A DNA stretch of 64,000 nucleotides from Pseudomonas sp. A34-9 (GTDB taxonomy: Bacteria > Pseudomonadota > Gammaproteobacteria > Pseudomonadales > Pseudomonadaceae), in NCBI RefSeq assembly GCF_029543085.1, contig NZ_CP119967.1, positions 1,638,501 through 1,702,500 on the forward strand, in the 5' to 3' direction. The notes beneath the pieces were generated by a model. It did not search any database and had not been told where the DNA came from. It was given only the letters and a program-made list of their open reading frames with translations. Position 1 is the stretch's first letter; each line of letters starts with the position of its first letter. This document shows, piece by piece, positions 62,305 to 64,000 of this stretch. Made by a program: the position numbers and the translations under genes.

Positions 62305-64000
62305 GCCGCCGTGTCCAAGAGCCACTGCAAGCCAACCCGTCAGCTGTTTCCCCGCCCTGGCTGGAAATGTTGTTGCTTGTTGCTGGCCATTACAACCTGA
62401 GCTTCTCGCCTGAGGATGCTCGGCTGGCAGCCGCCTGGCAGGACAGTGTACATTCCGATGACCAACTGTATGCCATTGCCAAACATTTGGGACTGTCGGT
62501 CAAGATTGATGATGAGTTACAGGCCGAAGACCTGACTCAATGGCGTTTGCCCTTGTTGGTGCAATTGGCCGACGGCCAGTTGGCGCTGATCGAAGGCTTG
62601 CGTGCCGAGGATCTGCTGCAAGTCCGGCTCAGCGGCGACCATGGCCTGGCCACGGTGTTGTCGCGCCAGGAGCTACTGGAGCAATGCCGCCGTGTCATTC
62701 TGCTGCGCCCGGTGGGTAATCGCGCCGACGTCCGAGTGGACGACTACATCAAACCGTATGACAAAAACTGGTTCAAGGGCATCGTCCTGCAGGACTTGAA
62801 GTCCTATCGCTATGTACTGTTCGCCTCATTGGTTGCCAACCTGATGGGGTTGGCCGGCGTGCTGTTTTCCATGCAGACCTATGACCGAGTGATTCCTGCC
62901 GGCTCCATGCCGACCCTGTATGTCCTGTTTATCGGGGTCCTGCTGGCGGCCGGTATTGATTTCACTATCCGCAATGCCCGTTCCCATGTCACCGACTTGC
63001 TGGGCAAGCGTGCGGACACGCGTCTGTCGGACAAGGTCTTTGGCCATGCCATCCGGTTGCGCAACTCGGCCCGTCCGCGTTCCACCGGTACCTTCATTTC
63101 CCAGATTCGCGAGCTGGAACAGATTCGCGAACTGATCACCTCCAGCACTATTACTGCGTTGGCGGACCTGCCGTTCTTCCTGCTGTTCCTCGGCGTATTC
63201 TGGCTGCTGGTCGGCCCGCTGGTACTGGTGCCGCTGTGCGCGCTGGTGTTGATGGTTACACCGGGCCTGTTGTGCCAGGCCAAGCTGGGGCGCCTGGCCA
63301 ACGAAGCGTTGCGTGAGTCGAGCCTGCGCAACGCCTTGCTGGTGGAAACCATCCAGGGCATGGAGGATGTCAAGGCGCTGCAAGCCGAGCAGAAATTCCA
63401 GCTGAGCTGGAACCATTACAACGCTACCACCGCATCGGCAAACCTGCGGCTCAAGGCATTGACCCATCGTTTGCAGTATTGGTCGCAATCGATGCAGACC
63501 CTGGTGTTTGCCGTGGTGATTTTCTTTGGCGCGCCGATGGTGATGGCGGGCGACCTGACCACCGGTTCGCTGGTGGCGGCCTCGATCCTCGGCTCGCGCA
63601 TGATGGCGCCGATGGCCCAGTTGACTCAGGTGATCATTCGCTGGCAGCAGGCCAAGACCGCCCTGGAAGGCTTGGACAAACTGATGCGGTTGCCCACCGA
63701 CCATCCCGAACACAGCCACAAAGTCCACCGCTCTCACCTGTACGGCGACTATGTGCTGGACCAGGCGGTGTTCGCCTATGGCGGCGACAGCCCGGTGCTG
63801 CAAGTCAGCCAACTGAAAATCCGTGCCGGCGAACGAATTGCCGTGTTGGGCCGCAACGGCGCAGGCAAGTCCACGCTACTGCAGGCGCTGGTCGGGGGCG
63901 TGGACTCACGCTCTGGCCTGGTCAGCCTGGATGGCGTGGCGTTGCAACACCTGGACCCGGCAGACGTGCGCCGGGATGTAGCCTTGTTGACCCAGGACTC
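62301..64000 (+). CDS. Type I secretion ABC exporter (permease-ATPase), 3' end outside window
   Basis: 566 residues are seen. Residues about 1-130 resemble a C39-like peptidase domain (LLLVAGHYNLSFSPEDARLAAAW; LLQVRLSGDHGLATVL) without a catalytic Cys, i.e. a substrate-docking domain as in RTX exporters. Six membrane helices lie at about 170-440 (FASLVANLMGLAGVLFSMQTYDRVIP, the LapB/HlyB-type start). The nucleotide-binding domain has Walker A AVLGRNGAGKSTLL (about 515) and the Q-loop VALLTQDS at the window edge; signature and Walker B are beyond. The start overlaps the preceding stop. With TolC and a periplasmic adaptor it should export the adhesin. Confidence 0.92.
   Translation, partial: MSRRVQEPLQANPSAVSPPWLEMLLLVAGHYNLSFSPEDARLAAAWQDSVHSDDQLYAIAKHLGLSVKIDDELQAEDLTQWRLPLLVQLADGQLALIEGLRAEDLLQVRLSGDHGLATVLSRQELLEQCRRVILLRPVGNRADVRVDDYIKPYDKNWFKGIVLQDLKSYRYVLFASLVANLMGLAGVLFSMQTYDRVIPAGSMPTLYVLFIGVLLAAGIDFTIRNARSHVTDLLGKRADTRLSDKVFGHAIRLRNSARPRSTGTFISQIRELEQIRELITSSTITALADLPFFLLFLGVFWLLVGPLVLVPLCALVLMVTPGLLCQAKLGRLANEALRESSLRNALLVETIQGMEDVKALQAEQKFQLSWNHYNATTASANLRLKALTHRLQYWSQSMQTLVFAVVIFFGAPMVMAGDLTTGSLVAASILGSRMMAPMAQLTQVIIRWQQAKTALEGLDKLMRLPTDHPEHSHKVHRSHLYGDYVLDQAVFAYGGDSPVLQVSQLKIRAGERIAVLGRNGAGKSTLLQALVGGVDSRSGLVSLDGVALQHLDPADVRRDVALLTQD

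Overview
The window is core chromosome of a Pseudomonas of the fluorescens group. Evidence: purC, rnd, ycgL, ycgN and eptA homologues read like Pseudomonas proteins, the core is GC-rich, and spacers carry the Pseudomonas GATC-type and GCTCGC-type REP doublets. Into this core are set two accessory regions: a tRNA-borne island (about 0.8-12.6 kb) and a long fimbria / c-di-GMP / secreted-protein region (about 33.8-55.8 kb) littered with broken mobile elements. A large type I secreted adhesin and its exporter follow.

Left island (807-12570). A tRNA-Ser(CGA) gene carries the 3' target of a tyrosine integrase. An 18-bp direct repeat of the tRNA 3' end lies at 807-824 and 12553-12570, and two directly repeated TTGTACGTA motifs with a 13-bp period lie just inside each end. 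Cargo: a TolA/TonB-C-like envelope protein, a small membrane protein, a four-gene chaperone-usher operon (subunit, chaperone, usher, second subunit), a serine recombinase with a dyad-rich upstream region, and a probable retron. The retron consists of a structured RNA (about 10534-10720, minus strand), a 54-aa basic membrane protein, an XRE helix-turn-helix protein and a retron-type reverse transcriptase with YIDD. The island integrase follows.

Core (12.9-33.6 kb). This holds a three-part glycosyltransferase (RgpF-like, GT2, GT1/4-like), a GtrA/GtrB-type lipid-linked sugar module with a methyltransferase and a large DUF6311-like membrane protein, and two LysR regulators around a CHMI-family isomerase. 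An MFS transporter, EptA, RNase D-YcgL, a D-2-hydroxyacid dehydrogenase, a nitroreductase, YcgN, a degenerate M61-like protein, a DUF2892 protein and a TrmH-family methyltransferase complete it. REP doublets sit in most of the spacers.

Accessory region (33.77-55.8 kb). It opens at a junction where a LysR gene without its DNA-binding domain abuts a truncated minus-strand reading frame, followed by a scrap of a Tn3-type resolvase. Next is a second complete chaperone-usher operon (37.4-42.3 kb) bracketed by regulators. On the left are a degenerate receiver and a receiver-EAL protein. On the right are a BvgS-like hybrid sensor kinase, a LuxR-type response regulator and a second receiver-EAL protein. 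This is the layout of the Roc (Cup fimbria) system of P. aeruginosa. A palindrome close to TAGGAAATTTCCTA recurs upstream of the fimbrial operon, of a small secreted-protein gene, of a dead type I-secreted lipase and of the large adhesin, suggesting one regulon for surface and secreted proteins. IS5 and IS630 remnants, three small exported proteins and a multiply frameshifted family I.3 lipase fill the rest.

Right end (55.87-64.0 kb). A BapA-like adhesin of about 1625 aa with Ig-like modules, four of them encoded by near-identical 240-bp DNA repeats, is followed after a terminator hairpin by a TolC-like outer-membrane protein and a type I secretion ABC exporter cut off by the window end.
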